DNA of 64,000 nt from Edwardsiella hoshinae NBRC 105699 = ATCC 33379. Its GTDB lineage: Bacteria; Pseudomonadota; Gammaproteobacteria; Enterobacterales; Enterobacteriaceae. Each line of letters begins with the position of its first letter. The stretch's first letter is position 1. Below, piece by piece: positions 1 through 8,820 of this stretch. The notes under the pieces are model-generated. The model did no database searches. It saw only the letters and a program-made list of their open reading frames with translations, and was not told the DNA's origin. The DNA lies in NCBI RefSeq assembly GCF_000474215.1, contig NZ_BAUC01000022.1, forward strand, positions 1 through 64,000. The letters are read 5' to 3'. A program made the translations under genes and the position numbers.

Positions 1-122
1 AATTAAAAATAATTAATTTAAATCAATAGATTAAATCATTAATTGGATAAGGTTCGCGGGGGAAACCGCGCGCTGAGTCGCAACGGCCAGTTCGCTTCCC
101 CGCCTGTGATGAGAGAAAAACT

Positions 123-1442
123 ATGAGTACGTCTAGTGGCAACAAAATGGGCGTGGTACAGCTCACCATTCTGACCGCAGTGAACATGATGGGCTCCGGG
201 ATTATCATGCTGCCGACCAAGCTCGCCTCCGTCGGCACCCTGTCGATCCTCTCCTGGCTGGTCACCGCCTTCGGCAGTCTGTGCCTGGCCTATGGCTTCG
301 CCAAGTGCGGTATGTTCAGCCGCAAGTCTGGCGGAATGGGCGGTTACGCCGAATACGCGTTCGGTAAATCGGGCAACTTCATGGCCAACTTCACCTACGC
401 CATCAGCCTGGTGATCGCCAACATCGCCATCGCCATCTCCGCCGTCGGCTACGGCGCGGTGCTGTTTGACTGGCATCCCAGTCCGATCATGACCTGCATC
501 GCCACCATCGCCATCATCTGGCTCACCACCGTGGCGAACTTTGGCGGGGCGCGCATCACCGGCCGCATCGGTGCCATCACCGTCTGGGGGGTGATCATCC
601 CGGTGGTCGGCATCTCCCTCATCGGCTGGTTCTGGTTCAACCCCACGATGTATATCCAGGCCTGGAATCCGCATCACCTGCCCTTCACCTCCGGTCTGGG
701 GGCCTCCATCGCCATGACCCTGTGGGCCTTCTTGGGACTGGAGTCCGCCTGCGCCAACGCTGACGCCGTCGAGAACCCAGAGAAGAATATCCCGGTGGCC
801 GTGTTCGGCGGCACGCTGATCTGCGCCATCGTCTATATTCTTTCCACCAACGTGATGGCCGGCTTTGTCCCCAATATGGATCTGGCCAGCTCTACCGCCC
901 CATTTGGTCTGGCCTTCTCCTATATGTTCGACCCGACGGTGGGCAAGGTCATCATGGCGCTGATGGTCATTGCCTGCATCGGCTCGCTGCTCGGCTGGCA
1001 GTTTACCGTCGCACAGGTATTCAAGTCTTCCGCCGACATCGGCTACTTCCCGCAGATCTTCGCCAAGGTAACCGCCAAGGATGCGCCGATCGCCGGGATG
1101 ATCCTCCTCGGGGTGGCGCAAAGCATTCTGTCGCTGATGACCATCAGTCCATCGCTGAATAATCAGTTCAACTCGCTGGTCAACCTGGCGGTGGTCACCA
1201 ACCTGATCCCCTACATCCTGTCGATGGCGGCGCTGATCCCGATGCACCGGCTCTACAAGATGGCCAATAAGACCCATGTGATGATCCTGTTCACCACCCT
1301 CGTCGGCACGCTCTACAGCTTCTACGCCCTCTACTCCTCCGGCTCCGACGCCATGCTGATGGGGTCGCTGGTCACCTTCGCCGGCTGGAGCTTCTACGGC
1401 TTGTTCGTGCGCGACAGCAACACCTGCCCGCAGCAGGTATAA
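123..1442 (+). CDS. potE: putrescine/ornithine antiporter PotE (APC family)
   Basis: The 439-residue product is an inner-membrane APC-superfamily carrier of about 12 hydrophobic segments. It matches my memory of E. coli PotE (439 aa) nearly throughout, including the N-terminal stretch NKMGVVQLTI, the GSGIIMLPTKLA segment in TM1 and the FSRKSGGMGGYAEYAFGKSG loop. PotE exchanges extracellular ornithine for cytoplasmic putrescine and works with inducible ornithine decarboxylase SpeF in acid resistance and polyamine export. In enterics potE follows speF in one operon; speF would lie just left of base 1 and cannot be seen. The start ATG at 123 fits the PotE N-terminus. A strong hairpin follows the stop at 1476-1508. 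Confidence 0.95.
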   Translation: MSTSSGNKMGVVQLTILTAVNMMGSGIIMLPTKLASVGTLSILSWLVTAFGSLCLAYGFAKCGMFSRKSGGMGGYAEYAFGKSGNFMANFTYAISLVIANIAIAISAVGYGAVLFDWHPSPIMTCIATIAIIWLTTVANFGGARITGRIGAITVWGVIIPVVGISLIGWFWFNPTMYIQAWNPHHLPFTSGLGASIAMTLWAFLGLESACANADAVENPEKNIPVAVFGGTLICAIVYILSTNVMAGFVPNMDLASSTAPFGLAFSYMFDPTVGKVIMALMVIACIGSLLGWQFTVAQVFKSSADIGYFPQIFAKVTAKDAPIAGMILLGVAQSILSLMTISPSLNNQFNSLVNLAVVTNLIPYILSMAALIPMHRLYKMANKTHVMILFTTLVGTLYSFYALYSSGSDAMLMGSLVTFAGWSFYGLFVRDSNTCPQQV

Positions 1443-1475
1443 CACGGCGAGAACAGCCACGCGCCCTGATACCAG

Positions 1476-1508
1476 GCCGATGCGTCTCTCCGGGGGAGAC
1501 GCGTCGGC
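1476..1508. terminator. strong stem-loop after potE
   Basis: A 13-bp stem (GCCGATGCGTCTC pairing with GAGACGCGTCGGC, one T-G wobble) closes an 8-base loop 34 bases after the potE stop. No T-tract follows, so it may protect the 3' end or assist termination rather than act as a classic intrinsic terminator. Confidence 0.5.
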
Positions 1509-1721
1509 CCACGCGGGCCCCGAGAGCAAGAACGGGTTATCGGCGCGGCATACTTACGCCGCACCCGTCTTCGCTCCCGACACGCCGCCCGACAGCGCCG
1601 GCGGCTAGCATCTCCGTACTGCTCCCCTCGCCCCGGACTCCGCGCGCCAGGGATGCCTTGGCGCGTTCTTCACCTCGCCCCGCCGCGACAGCGCGTCGCC
1701 TTACCAATAATAAAACGTGAT

Positions 1722-1736
1722 TTCAATTTAATTGAA
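1722..1736. promoter_or_regulatory. perfect palindrome, candidate operator of the DhuI-like gene
   Basis: TTCAATT and AATTGAA flank a single central T about 117 bases before the GTG start of the sugar isomerase gene, in an AT-rich patch within otherwise GC-rich DNA. The form suits a dimeric repressor, but no cognate regulator is identified nearby. Confidence 0.35.
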
Positions 1737-1852
1737 TTGGTAGACCGCTGACAGTAGACTACACCAGACACGCGGATGGATTTCCGCCCCCGCGGGCGAC
1801 CCCGCGGCGGAGATCGCCGCCCTTCTCTTGGGTTACGATGTAAGGATATGTT

Positions 1853-2494
1853 GTGAAAATTGCACTAATGATGGAAAACAGCCAGGCCGCCAAGAACGCC
1901 GTGGTGTTGCAGGAGCTTAATGCCGTCGCACAGGCCGGCGGACATCAGGTCTATAACGTTGGCATGCGCGACGAACAGGATCACCATCTGACCTACATTC
2001 ACCTGGGGATCATGGCCAGCCTCCTGCTCAACGCCAAGGCGGTCGATTTCGTGGTCACCGGCTGCGGCACCGGCCAGGGCGCGCTACTCTCTCTCAACGC
2101 CCATCCGGGCGTGGTATGCGGCTACTGTATCGATCCGGCCGACGCCTTCCTGTTCGCCCAGATCAACAACGGTAACGCCCTCTCCCTGCCGTTTGCCAAG
2201 GGCTTCGGCTGGGGTGCCGAGCTGAACCTGCGCTACATCTTCGAGAAGGCCTTCGCCGGTGAGCGCGGCCAAGGGTATCCGCAAGAGCGCCGCGAGCCGC
2301 AGGTTCGCAACGCCGCCATCCTCAACCAGGTCAAGGCGGCGGTGATCAAGGATGATTATTTAGATACCCTGCGTGCCATCGATGGCGAGCTGCTGAAGAC
2401 CGCCGTCGGCGGCGAGCACTTCCAGCAATGTCTGTTCGAACAGGGCCAGGACGCGGCGATCCTCGACTTCGTGCGTAGCCTGTTGGCCGCCTAA
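1853..2494 (+). CDS. RpiB/LacA/LacB-family sugar isomerase, DhuI-like
   Basis: The 213-residue protein begins MKIALMMENSQAAKN and carries VDFVVTGCGTGQGALL and GNALSLPFAKGFGWGAELNL, the signature region of RpiB/LacA/LacB isomerases. It is longer than RpiB (about 150 aa) and resembles streptococcal DhuI, which isomerises the ketouronic acid released from unsaturated glycosaminoglycan disaccharides. The substrate here is therefore inferred to be a 4-deoxy-hexosulose uronate rather than ribose 5-phosphate. It starts at GTG with AAGGA six bases upstream. It is monocistronic and converges on yhjX. Confidence 0.7.
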   Translation: MKIALMMENSQAAKNAVVLQELNAVAQAGGHQVYNVGMRDEQDHHLTYIHLGIMASLLLNAKAVDFVVTGCGTGQGALLSLNAHPGVVCGYCIDPADAFLFAQINNGNALSLPFAKGFGWGAELNLRYIFEKAFAGERGQGYPQERREPQVRNAAILNQVKAAVIKDDYLDTLRAIDGELLKTAVGGEHFQQCLFEQGQDAAILDFVRSLLAA

Positions 2495-2513
2495 GCCGAT
2501 ACGCCAATAGCCC

Positions 2514-2536
2514 AACGCCGCCCATTGGGCGGCGTT
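2514..2536. terminator. bidirectional hairpin between converging genes
   Basis: A 10-bp perfect stem (AACGCCGCCC with GGGCGGCGTT) and a 3-base loop lie between the stop codons of the isomerase and yhjX. There is no long T-tract on either strand. Confidence 0.55.
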
Positions 2537-2562
2537 GTCATTGCGGCGCAAGCCACGGGACA

Positions 2563-3786
2563 TTACGACTCCAACGCCAGGCGGCCGGCCGGCGCGGCCA
2601 TCGGCTGCGGACGGGAAACCCGCAGCGAACAGCACAGGGTGACCAGCAATAGGGCGAAGATCAGATAGAAGGTCGCCATAAAGCCGCCGAACAACGCCGC
2701 GACCAGCGAACCGATGATACTGCCGACGCCGAAGCCCAGGTAGATCACACCGTAGTTTTTGGTCAGGTTATTCAGGCCGAAGAAGTCGCTGACCAGCGAA
2801 GGATAGACGGTGATGGTGCCGCCGAAGCTGAAGGCGATGCAGGCGACCGCCAGGTAAAATAGCGTCTCATTCAGCGGTACGAACAGCAACAGCGCCATCC
2901 CCAGCAGCGTCACCACTTGCGCTAACGCGATCACCCGAATGCGCGCCATCTTATCCGACAACACCCCCAGCACCAGACGCCCAGCCAGGTTGGCGACGGC
3001 GATCACCGCGACCGCCCCGGCGGCGATGCCGCTGGCGAGGTGCGCCATATGCTCACCGATATCCTTAGCTACCCCGATGACATACAAGCCACTCATGCAG
3101 GCGGAGAGGAAGATCAGCGCCAAGATCCAGTACTGCGGCAGACGCATCGCCTGGGCCAGCGTGAAGTCGACCCGGCTGTCCGCCTCGGTGCCCTGGGCGT
3201 GGGTCACCTGACGCTGCGGCGCATCGCGCATCAGCAGGCTGCCACACAACACCATCACCATGGCGATGATGCCCCAATAGACGAAGGCCTGCGCCAGGCC
3301 GACCTGGCTCAACAGCACGCCGTTGATAAACTTGAAGCCCAGACTACCCAGACCATAGGCGCCGATGGCGCAGGCGGAGACCAGCCCCTTGCGCTGCGGG
3401 AACCATTTCACACAGTTAGAGAGCGTCATCAGGTAACCGGCGCCGTCGGCCAGGCCGACCATCACCCCGGCACACAAATAGAGCATCAGCAGGTTATGGG
3501 CGTGAGCGGTCAGGAAGAAGCCGACCCCCAAGGCGATCCCCGCCCCCTGTGTCACGCGCCGCACCCCGAAACGCTCCTGTAACTTTCCGGCCAATGACGA
3601 CGCCAGAGCCAGCGACAGACTGAGCAGGCCAAAGGTAAAGGCGACCTGGCTCACCGGCTCGTCGAGGCGCTGCGACAGTTGGGCGTTGAACAGGCTCCAG
3701 GTATACACCGAGCCGAGGGCAAACTGGGTAATGACCGTACCGATCAGCGTCAGTACGCGGGTACGTTGGCGGGAATGCGGTTCCAT
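2563..3786 (-). CDS. yhjX: pyruvate-responsive MFS transporter YhjX
   Basis: This major-facilitator protein of about 407 residues matches E. coli YhjX through ITQFALGSVYTWSLFN and GKLQERFGVRRVT, with the expected 12 hydrophobic segments. YhjX belongs to the oxalate/formate-antiporter-like branch and is the main target of the YpdA/YpdB system in E. coli; its substrate is not firmly established. The ATG at 3786 is preferred over the upstream one at 3822 because GAGGT lies just before it and the N-terminus then aligns with E. coli YhjX. The gene follows ypdAB on the same strand, behind three YpdB-like sites, so its response regulator is encoded next door. Confidence 0.9.
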   Translation of the reverse strand: MEPHSRQRTRVLTLIGTVITQFALGSVYTWSLFNAQLSQRLDEPVSQVAFTFGLLSLSLALASSLAGKLQERFGVRRVTQGAGIALGVGFFLTAHAHNLLMLYLCAGVMVGLADGAGYLMTLSNCVKWFPQRKGLVSACAIGAYGLGSLGFKFINGVLLSQVGLAQAFVYWGIIAMVMVLCGSLLMRDAPQRQVTHAQGTEADSRVDFTLAQAMRLPQYWILALIFLSACMSGLYVIGVAKDIGEHMAHLASGIAAGAVAVIAVANLAGRLVLGVLSDKMARIRVIALAQVVTLLGMALLLFVPLNETLFYLAVACIAFSFGGTITVYPSLVSDFFGLNNLTKNYGVIYLGFGVGSIIGSLVAALFGGFMATFYLIFALLLVTLCCSLRVSRPQPMAAPAGRLALES

Positions 3787-3840
3787 AGTTACCTCGTGAA
3801 TGTCGGATGGCGGCAGCGACATGGCTGCCGAATACTCGGC

Positions 3841-3846
3841 ACTATA
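3841..3846 (-). promoter_or_regulatory. candidate -10 element of yhjX
   Basis: On the minus strand TATAGT lies 55 bases before the yhjX ATG, with no good -35 hexamer at 17 bases. This is what an activator-dependent promoter would look like, and the YpdB-like sites lie immediately upstream. Confidence 0.45.
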
Positions 3847-3879
3847 GGCGCACGCCCGCGCAAGGCGGGCGAAAAAGGC

Positions 3880-3931
3880 ATGAGATGCACGATGAGGGGA
3901 ATGAAATGCAGCCCATGGGGAATGGAATGCA
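3880..3931 (-). promoter_or_regulatory. three phased YpdB-type binding sites upstream of yhjX
   Basis: On the minus strand the decamers TGCATTCCAT (3931-3922), TGCATTTCAT (3910-3901) and TGCATCTCAT (3889-3880) are each separated by 11 bases, a 21-bp period. The known E. coli YpdB site at yhjX is two GGCATTTCAT copies with an 11-base spacer, so sequence and spacing both agree. Here a third copy is present, between the ypdB stop and the yhjX promoter. Confidence 0.85.
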
Positions 3932-3933
3932 GG

Positions 3934-4671
3934 CTATAAACGCATCAATTGGCGAAATGCCTTGATGTTGCTGCGGCTGACCGGCACCTCGAAATCGAGA
4001 TCATGCAGATGGATCAGGTAAGTGCTATTGAACCAGGGCACGATCTCACTGATCTTGTCGATGTTGACGCAATAGGAGCGGTGACAGCGAAAGAAGCGCT
4101 CCGTCGGCAGCCGGCTAATGAATTCGCTGAGGCTCATCGACAAGACGAAGCGATCGTCTCGGGTATATACGTAGGTCAGCTTCTCGTCGGCCTCGGCATA
4201 GTAGATCTGCTCACAGGGGGTAACGATGATGCGCTCGCCCTTGGTGAGGTTGACCGTCGCCGCCGCGCCGCCACTCTCCGGCGCGTTGAGGCGCGGGCGA
4301 CATGCCTGTTGTTCCAGCTGTTGCAACACCTGGATGATACGTGCCTCGTTATACGGTTTGAGAATGTAATTAAACACCGCCAGCTCGAAGGCCTCGGCGG
4401 CAAACTCCTTGTAGGCGGTCACGAAGACCACCGCCGGCCCCTCCTCGCCGCGCGGCTGGCTTAGCAGGTTGCGCGCCAGCATCATCCCGTCGATGGCGGG
4501 GATCTGGATGTCGAGGAACACCACATCCACCCGGTGCGCCTGCAAGTATTTGAATGCCTCCAGGCCATCCTCAAACTGCGCCAGTACCCGGATCTGACTG
4601 TGACGCCCGATCAGGTAGGCCAACTCTTCGCGTGCCAGATACTCGTCTTCAACAATGATCGCCGTCAGCAT
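3934..4671 (-). CDS. ypdB: LytTR response regulator YpdB
   Basis: The 245-residue protein has an N-terminal receiver domain (acidic pocket near residues 8-10, phospho-acceptor Asp54 in VFLDIQIP) and a C-terminal LytTR DNA-binding domain (about residues 135-245, with FFRCHRSYCVNID). It closely follows E. coli YpdB, including the C-terminus FEVPVSRS. Phosphorylated by YpdA, it activates yhjX. It overlaps ypdA by 23 bases, so the pair is translationally coupled. Confidence 0.92.
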   Translation of the reverse strand: MLTAIIVEDEYLAREELAYLIGRHSQIRVLAQFEDGLEAFKYLQAHRVDVVFLDIQIPAIDGMMLARNLLSQPRGEEGPAVVFVTAYKEFAAEAFELAVFNYILKPYNEARIIQVLQQLEQQACRPRLNAPESGGAAATVNLTKGERIIVTPCEQIYYAEADEKLTYVYTRDDRFVLSMSLSEFISRLPTERFFRCHRSYCVNIDKISEIVPWFNSTYLIHLHDLDFEVPVSRSNIKAFRQLMRL

Positions 4672-6340
4672 GGGCCCCTCCCGATTTCGGCAAAGAGAAA
4701 CAGACTTCGGTTCCCGGCTCTAAGCGGCGGATCTCCAGCCCCTCACCATAGAGCAGCAACAGGCGCTGCTGCACATTACTCAGGCCGATACTGTCGCCGC
4801 TCGACTCGCCGCGCGCCACCTGATCGATCACCGCCTGGCTGATGCCATACCCGGTATCGCGCACCGCAATGCGCACCCGATCCGGCTCATCACGCACCTC
4901 GATAGTCACCTGCCCCGGCCCGCTGCGCGGCTGAATGCCGTGCAGGATGGCGTTCTCCACCAGCGGTTGCAGCAGCAGGCTGGGCAAGGCGATCGATACC
5001 GCATCCACGGCGAAGATCACCTGTAACCGATCGCCGAAGCGGGCCTGCTCGATGGCGACGTAGTTACGCACCTGCATCAGCTCCTCCGCCAGATCGATCA
5101 ACCGATCGCCACGCGCCAGATTGTAACGCAGGTAGTCGGCCAGCGAGGCGATCAGTTGGCGCGCCTTCTGCGGGTCGAGACGGATCAACGACGAGATGGC
5201 ATTCAGGGCATTAAACAGGAAGTGAGGATTGATCTTGCTCTGCAACGCGCTGAACTCGGCCTTACGTGCCCCCTCGCGCAGCTGCTCCATGCGCGCCACC
5301 GCCATCTGGGTCGACATCAGTTGCGACAGCCCCACCGCCAACTCGCGCAGTGCGTCGGTGATGCGATAACGGCGGCGATAGTAGATCTTCAACGTCCCGG
5401 TCACCGCCGCCTGCTGCTCACGCAGCGGAATGATGATCACCGAATGGAAGTCCGACAGATTATAGCTACTCAGGTTATTGTTCAGCAGGATCTGCCCGCT
5501 CTCCACCGCCTCGCGCGTCAGTTGGCTGATGGCGTGATGCCCCTCCAGCGCGTAGCATTCGCGCCCGGCACCGGCATAGGCCAGCACATCCTGGGTATCG
5601 GTGATCGCCACCGCATCGGCGCCGATCTCGCGGCGAATGATCTCGCACACCGACTCGAAGGCGCTACGGGTGATCTGGCGAAAATAGGGCAAAGTCTGGT
5701 TGGCGACATCCATCGCCAACTTGGCCTGACGCGCGGCGATCAACGCCTTCTCATCGTTGAGATCCTGCACCAGACGGATGATCAGGCCGATGCAGATCGC
5801 CCCGACAATCATCGGCAGTCCGATCTTACTGACGATGGCGATCCCCACGGCATGGGGTTGGGTCAGCAACAGGATCAACAGCATGGTCAACCCCTCGCAC
5901 GCCATCCCGGCCAAGATGCCATACAGCCAGAGGCGCGAGCGGCGCGCACGGTAGTAGATCAGCGTCGCCAGCAGCCCGGCTACCACACTGCTCAGCAGGC
6001 AAGGCAACGAGGTATACCCGTCCACATCGATCAGATAGCGGTGGACGCCGGAGACGATGCCGGCGGGGATGCCGACCCAGGGGCCGAACAGGATGCCGCC
6101 GGCGATGATGGCGATGATACGCACATTGATCAGCGCCCCCTCGACCCGCAGACCGGTATAGGTGCTAAACACCGCGAAGGCGCAGAACAGCACCGACACG
6201 GTAGCCAGTTCCAGGGCCGAATGGTTTTGTTTTTGCAATAACGATTGAAAGGGGCGAATGCGGGTCAGAAAGAACAGCATCATCAGCATCAATGCCGCCC
6301 GCTCGAACACGGCCAGCAGCCGTAGGAAATCACTGATCAC
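4649..6340 (-). CDS. ypdA: sensor histidine kinase YpdA (LytS type)
   Basis: The 563-residue protein has an N-terminal multi-spanning 5TM-LYT sensor region (about residues 10-190), a GAF domain (about 215-345), a His-kinase motif at SKINPHFLFNALN with phospho-acceptor His373, and a C-terminal HATPase with VENAILHG and DTGYGI. This is the order in E. coli YpdA, which with BtsS forms the pyruvate-sensing LytS-type kinases. It is the first gene of the ypdAB pair; yhjX follows ypdB on the same strand. Confidence 0.92.
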   Translation of the reverse strand: MISDFLRLLAVFERAALMLMMLFFLTRIRPFQSLLQKQNHSALELATVSVLFCAFAVFSTYTGLRVEGALINVRIIAIIAGGILFGPWVGIPAGIVSGVHRYLIDVDGYTSLPCLLSSVVAGLLATLIYYRARRSRLWLYGILAGMACEGLTMLLILLLTQPHAVGIAIVSKIGLPMIVGAICIGLIIRLVQDLNDEKALIAARQAKLAMDVANQTLPYFRQITRSAFESVCEIIRREIGADAVAITDTQDVLAYAGAGRECYALEGHHAISQLTREAVESGQILLNNNLSSYNLSDFHSVIIIPLREQQAAVTGTLKIYYRRRYRITDALRELAVGLSQLMSTQMAVARMEQLREGARKAEFSALQSKINPHFLFNALNAISSLIRLDPQKARQLIASLADYLRYNLARGDRLIDLAEELMQVRNYVAIEQARFGDRLQVIFAVDAVSIALPSLLLQPLVENAILHGIQPRSGPGQVTIEVRDEPDRVRIAVRDTGYGISQAVIDQVARGESSGDSIGLSNVQQRLLLLYGEGLEIRRLEPGTEVCFSLPKSGGAHADGDHC

Positions 6341-6431
6341 GTCGCTACCTCACCGGGTAGTGTGGCCGCGCACGGCCAGAAGGAACCTTTACCGGGAGCG
6401 CGCCGGGTTTCCCCCGCGCGACTCCGGTCAC

Positions 6432-7811
6432 TTAGGCCGGCATCCCTGCGGCGTGAAACTGCGGCAGCCACTGGCGTTGGGCGGCGTACAGCTCGTCGAA
6501 CATCTGTTGGATCTGATCCAAGGTACAGACCGCGGCGGTCAGCGGATCGAGGGAGAGGGCATAACGCGCCGCCTCCAGATCGCCGTTCAGCGCCGCCTGT
6601 ACCACCAGCTCTTGCACGGCGATATTGCTCTTACACAGGCTGGCGCACTGGGTCGGCAAGCGCCCCATCGCCTGCGGATGCAGGCCGTCGCCATCCACCC
6701 AGATCGGCACCTCGACCACACACTCCGCCGGCAGGTTCTCCACCAGCAGTCCCTGCGGCTGACGGTTGGCCATATTGCCGTTGATACGCGTCCGCTCCCC
6801 GCTGAGCTGCGCGCTGATCAGCTTCGGCGCGTTAAGCATGTTCGGCGCGATGACGAAGGGGCGTTCGCCCGCCAGTTGGGCATCGATCTCCGCCTTGCCG
6901 GCGGCGTGCACCTGCTCCTCTAGGGCCAACAGATTCCAGCGCTGCGGCAGGAAACGGTCGATCATCGCCGGGTTCTTACGGAAATAGGGCAAGTAGTCGC
7001 TACAGTGCCAGTGGTTCTCGGTACACCACAGGCCGAAGAAGCGCAGCACCTCGCAACGCACCCCGTCCGCCTGGCGCACCCGTGGGTCATCCGCCAGGGC
7101 GCGAACCCGCGGCAGCAAATCCTCCCCCTGGCGTGACAACTGGGTGATCCAGGTCATGTGGTTGATACCGGCGAAGCCGTACTCGATGTCTGCCGGAACC
7201 TCATGGTACATCAGACGTTGCCAACGCTGCGGCGTGGAGGGATGGTCGACCCACGGCCCCAGTCCCAGGTAACCAGCCAGCTGCGCCACGGTATAGCGCA
7301 CCCCGTAGCACAGGCCGATGCTACGCACCGCGCTGGCCTCTTTCGCCGCCCACGTCAAGGGTGCCAGCGGGTTAGCGTAGTTGATGAACAGCGCCTGCGG
7401 ACACAGCGCCTCCATGTCACGCAAGATAGCCAGCATCGGCGGGATATGGCGCAGGGCGCGGAAGATGCCGCCCGGCCCCAGGGTGTCTCCGACCTCCTGG
7501 ATCACCCCATAGCGGGCCGGGATCGCCATATCCAGCCGCCAAGGCGCCAGACCGCCCACCTGGATGGCGTTAATGACGAAGTCGGCGCCGCGCAACGCGC
7601 TGCGGCGATCGGTGGTGTGACGCACCGTCACCCTCACCCCGGACTGGGCCACCATCATGCTGATCAACCGCTGGCTACGCGCCAGGACCTGCTCATCCAG
7701 ATCCATCAGGATGATCTCGCTGCCCTCCAGCACTGGGCTGGCCAACAGGGCGGAGATGATCTGACGCGAAAACATGATGCTGCCCGCGCCGATCAGTGTA
7801 ATTTTGCTCAT
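6432..7811 (-). CDS. glycoside hydrolase family 4, alpha-galactosidase (MelA)-like
   Basis: The 459-residue protein has the NAD-binding start ITLIGAGSIMF, the GH4 segment GDTLGPGGIFRALR and the metal-binding GINHM (His218). GH4 enzymes hydrolyse glycosides by an NAD- and Mn-dependent oxidation-elimination route. The closest relative I can recall is E. coli MelA, but the C-H-S triplet of MelA is C-Y-G here (Cys168-Tyr169-Gly170), so the substrate may not be melibiose. It is the last gene of an ABC sugar-uptake operon, 39 bases after the permease, implying intracellular cleavage of the imported glycoside. Confidence 0.85.
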   Translation of the reverse strand: MSKITLIGAGSIMFSRQIISALLASPVLEGSEIILMDLDEQVLARSQRLISMMVAQSGVRVTVRHTTDRRSALRGADFVINAIQVGGLAPWRLDMAIPARYGVIQEVGDTLGPGGIFRALRHIPPMLAILRDMEALCPQALFINYANPLAPLTWAAKEASAVRSIGLCYGVRYTVAQLAGYLGLGPWVDHPSTPQRWQRLMYHEVPADIEYGFAGINHMTWITQLSRQGEDLLPRVRALADDPRVRQADGVRCEVLRFFGLWCTENHWHCSDYLPYFRKNPAMIDRFLPQRWNLLALEEQVHAAGKAEIDAQLAGERPFVIAPNMLNAPKLISAQLSGERTRINGNMANRQPQGLLVENLPAECVVEVPIWVDGDGLHPQAMGRLPTQCASLCKSNIAVQELVVQAALNGDLEAARYALSLDPLTAAVCTLDQIQQMFDELYAAQRQWLPQFHAAGMPA

Positions 7812-7850
7812 GGAATTGCCTTACTCAATACGCTGCGCCACGGCGCAGCC

Positions 7851-8816
7851 TTAACGCCGCCGCGGGCGACGCTGCAACAGGGCGCCGTGTGTCACCAGCG
7901 CTAACAGGATGATCACCCCATACACCAGCCGGGTCCAGAAGCCGTCGAGACCGGCGCTGATGATCCCCGCCTCCAGCATGCCGATGATGCAGGCGCCGAA
8001 CAGGCTACCGATCAGCGAGCCGCGTCCGCCCAGCACCGAGGTGCCGCCGATAAACACCGAAGCGAACACCAGCAACATGTAGCCCTGCCCCTGATTCGGC
8101 CACCAGCTGCTCATCTCGACGCTGAGCAACACCCCGACCAAGGCGGAGAGAATGCCCATCACCATAAACAGCCAGAAGCGGGTAGCGTTGACCGGCACCC
8201 CCATCAGACGCGCCGACTCGGGATTATCGCCAATGAAGTTGATCTGATCGCCGAAGCGGTGACGCGCCAGGTAGAGCCACATCACCAGGGTTGCCAGTAG
8301 CCCCCACAGGCTCTGTGCCGGCAACCAATCGCCCAGACGACCCACCAGCAGGGTGGCCAAGCCATCATCACGCAGCGTCGGCAGGCTGATCGCCAGCCCG
8401 TTCGCCAACACCGTCGACAGCCCGCCGAGAAAGAACTGAGTGCCGATGGTGGCAATAATCGAGGGAATGTTAAGGCGCACCACCAACAGGCCGTTCAACA
8501 GCCCGCACAGCAGGCCGCTGAGCAGCGCGCCGCCCAACGCCAACAGGCCGGAGCCGGTATGCTGATACAGCCAGGCGAAGACGAAGCCGCCCAACGCCAC
8601 CACCGAGGGAAAACTGAGGTCGATCTCGCGAGCGATGATCAACAGCGTCATCCCCAGCGCTAACAGCACCGTCAACGGAATGGTAGAGAGCAGCGAGGTA
8701 TAGATCCGCGCATGCAGAAAAGTCACCGGGCTGATGACGGTGAACAGCAGCCACAGCAGCAGCAGGATCAGGCCGGTCAGCAACGGCGCCCGGTGACGGG
8801 AAAAAAACAGTTTCAT
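7851..8816 (-). CDS. ABC sugar permease, RbsC type
   Basis: The 321-residue membrane protein has the RbsC/BPD_transp_2 fold: repeated hydrophobic segments, ALGMTLLIIAREIDLSFPSV near residue 60, and a C-terminal GGTSVLGGRGSLIGSLFGA motif typical of carbohydrate-uptake family 2 permeases. It would form the transmembrane homodimer of the importer encoded with the ATPase four bases upstream and the binding protein. The substrate is unknown; the downstream GH4 gene suggests an alpha-glycoside. Confidence 0.88.
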   Translation of the reverse strand: MKLFFSRHRAPLLTGLILLLLWLLFTVISPVTFLHARIYTSLLSTIPLTVLLALGMTLLIIAREIDLSFPSVVALGGFVFAWLYQHTGSGLLALGGALLSGLLCGLLNGLLVVRLNIPSIIATIGTQFFLGGLSTVLANGLAISLPTLRDDGLATLLVGRLGDWLPAQSLWGLLATLVMWLYLARHRFGDQINFIGDNPESARLMGVPVNATRFWLFMVMGILSALVGVLLSVEMSSWWPNQGQGYMLLVFASVFIGGTSVLGGRGSLIGSLFGACIIGMLEAGIISAGLDGFWTRLVYGVIILLALVTHGALLQRRPRRR

Positions 8817-8820
8817 CGAC

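Larger units (their letters stand above)
1443..1852. other. potE to dhuI-like gene intergenic region
   Basis: This 410-base gap contains the potE hairpin, a GC-rich stretch with no gene that I recognise, and an AT-rich patch around 1710-1745 that is the likely promoter area for the next gene. A perfect 7-1-7 inverted repeat (TTCAATT, T, AATTGAA) sits at 1722-1736 and is a candidate operator. Confidence 0.5.

Noticed and set aside
39-1529. A 496-codon minus-strand frame opposite potE
   Set aside because: It is rich in His, Asp and Gln repeats typical of antisense frames over GC-rich genes, and potE on the other strand is unambiguous.
5156-6241. A 361-codon plus-strand frame opposite ypdA
   Set aside because: It has shadow-frame composition with no domain; ypdA is clear on the minus strand.
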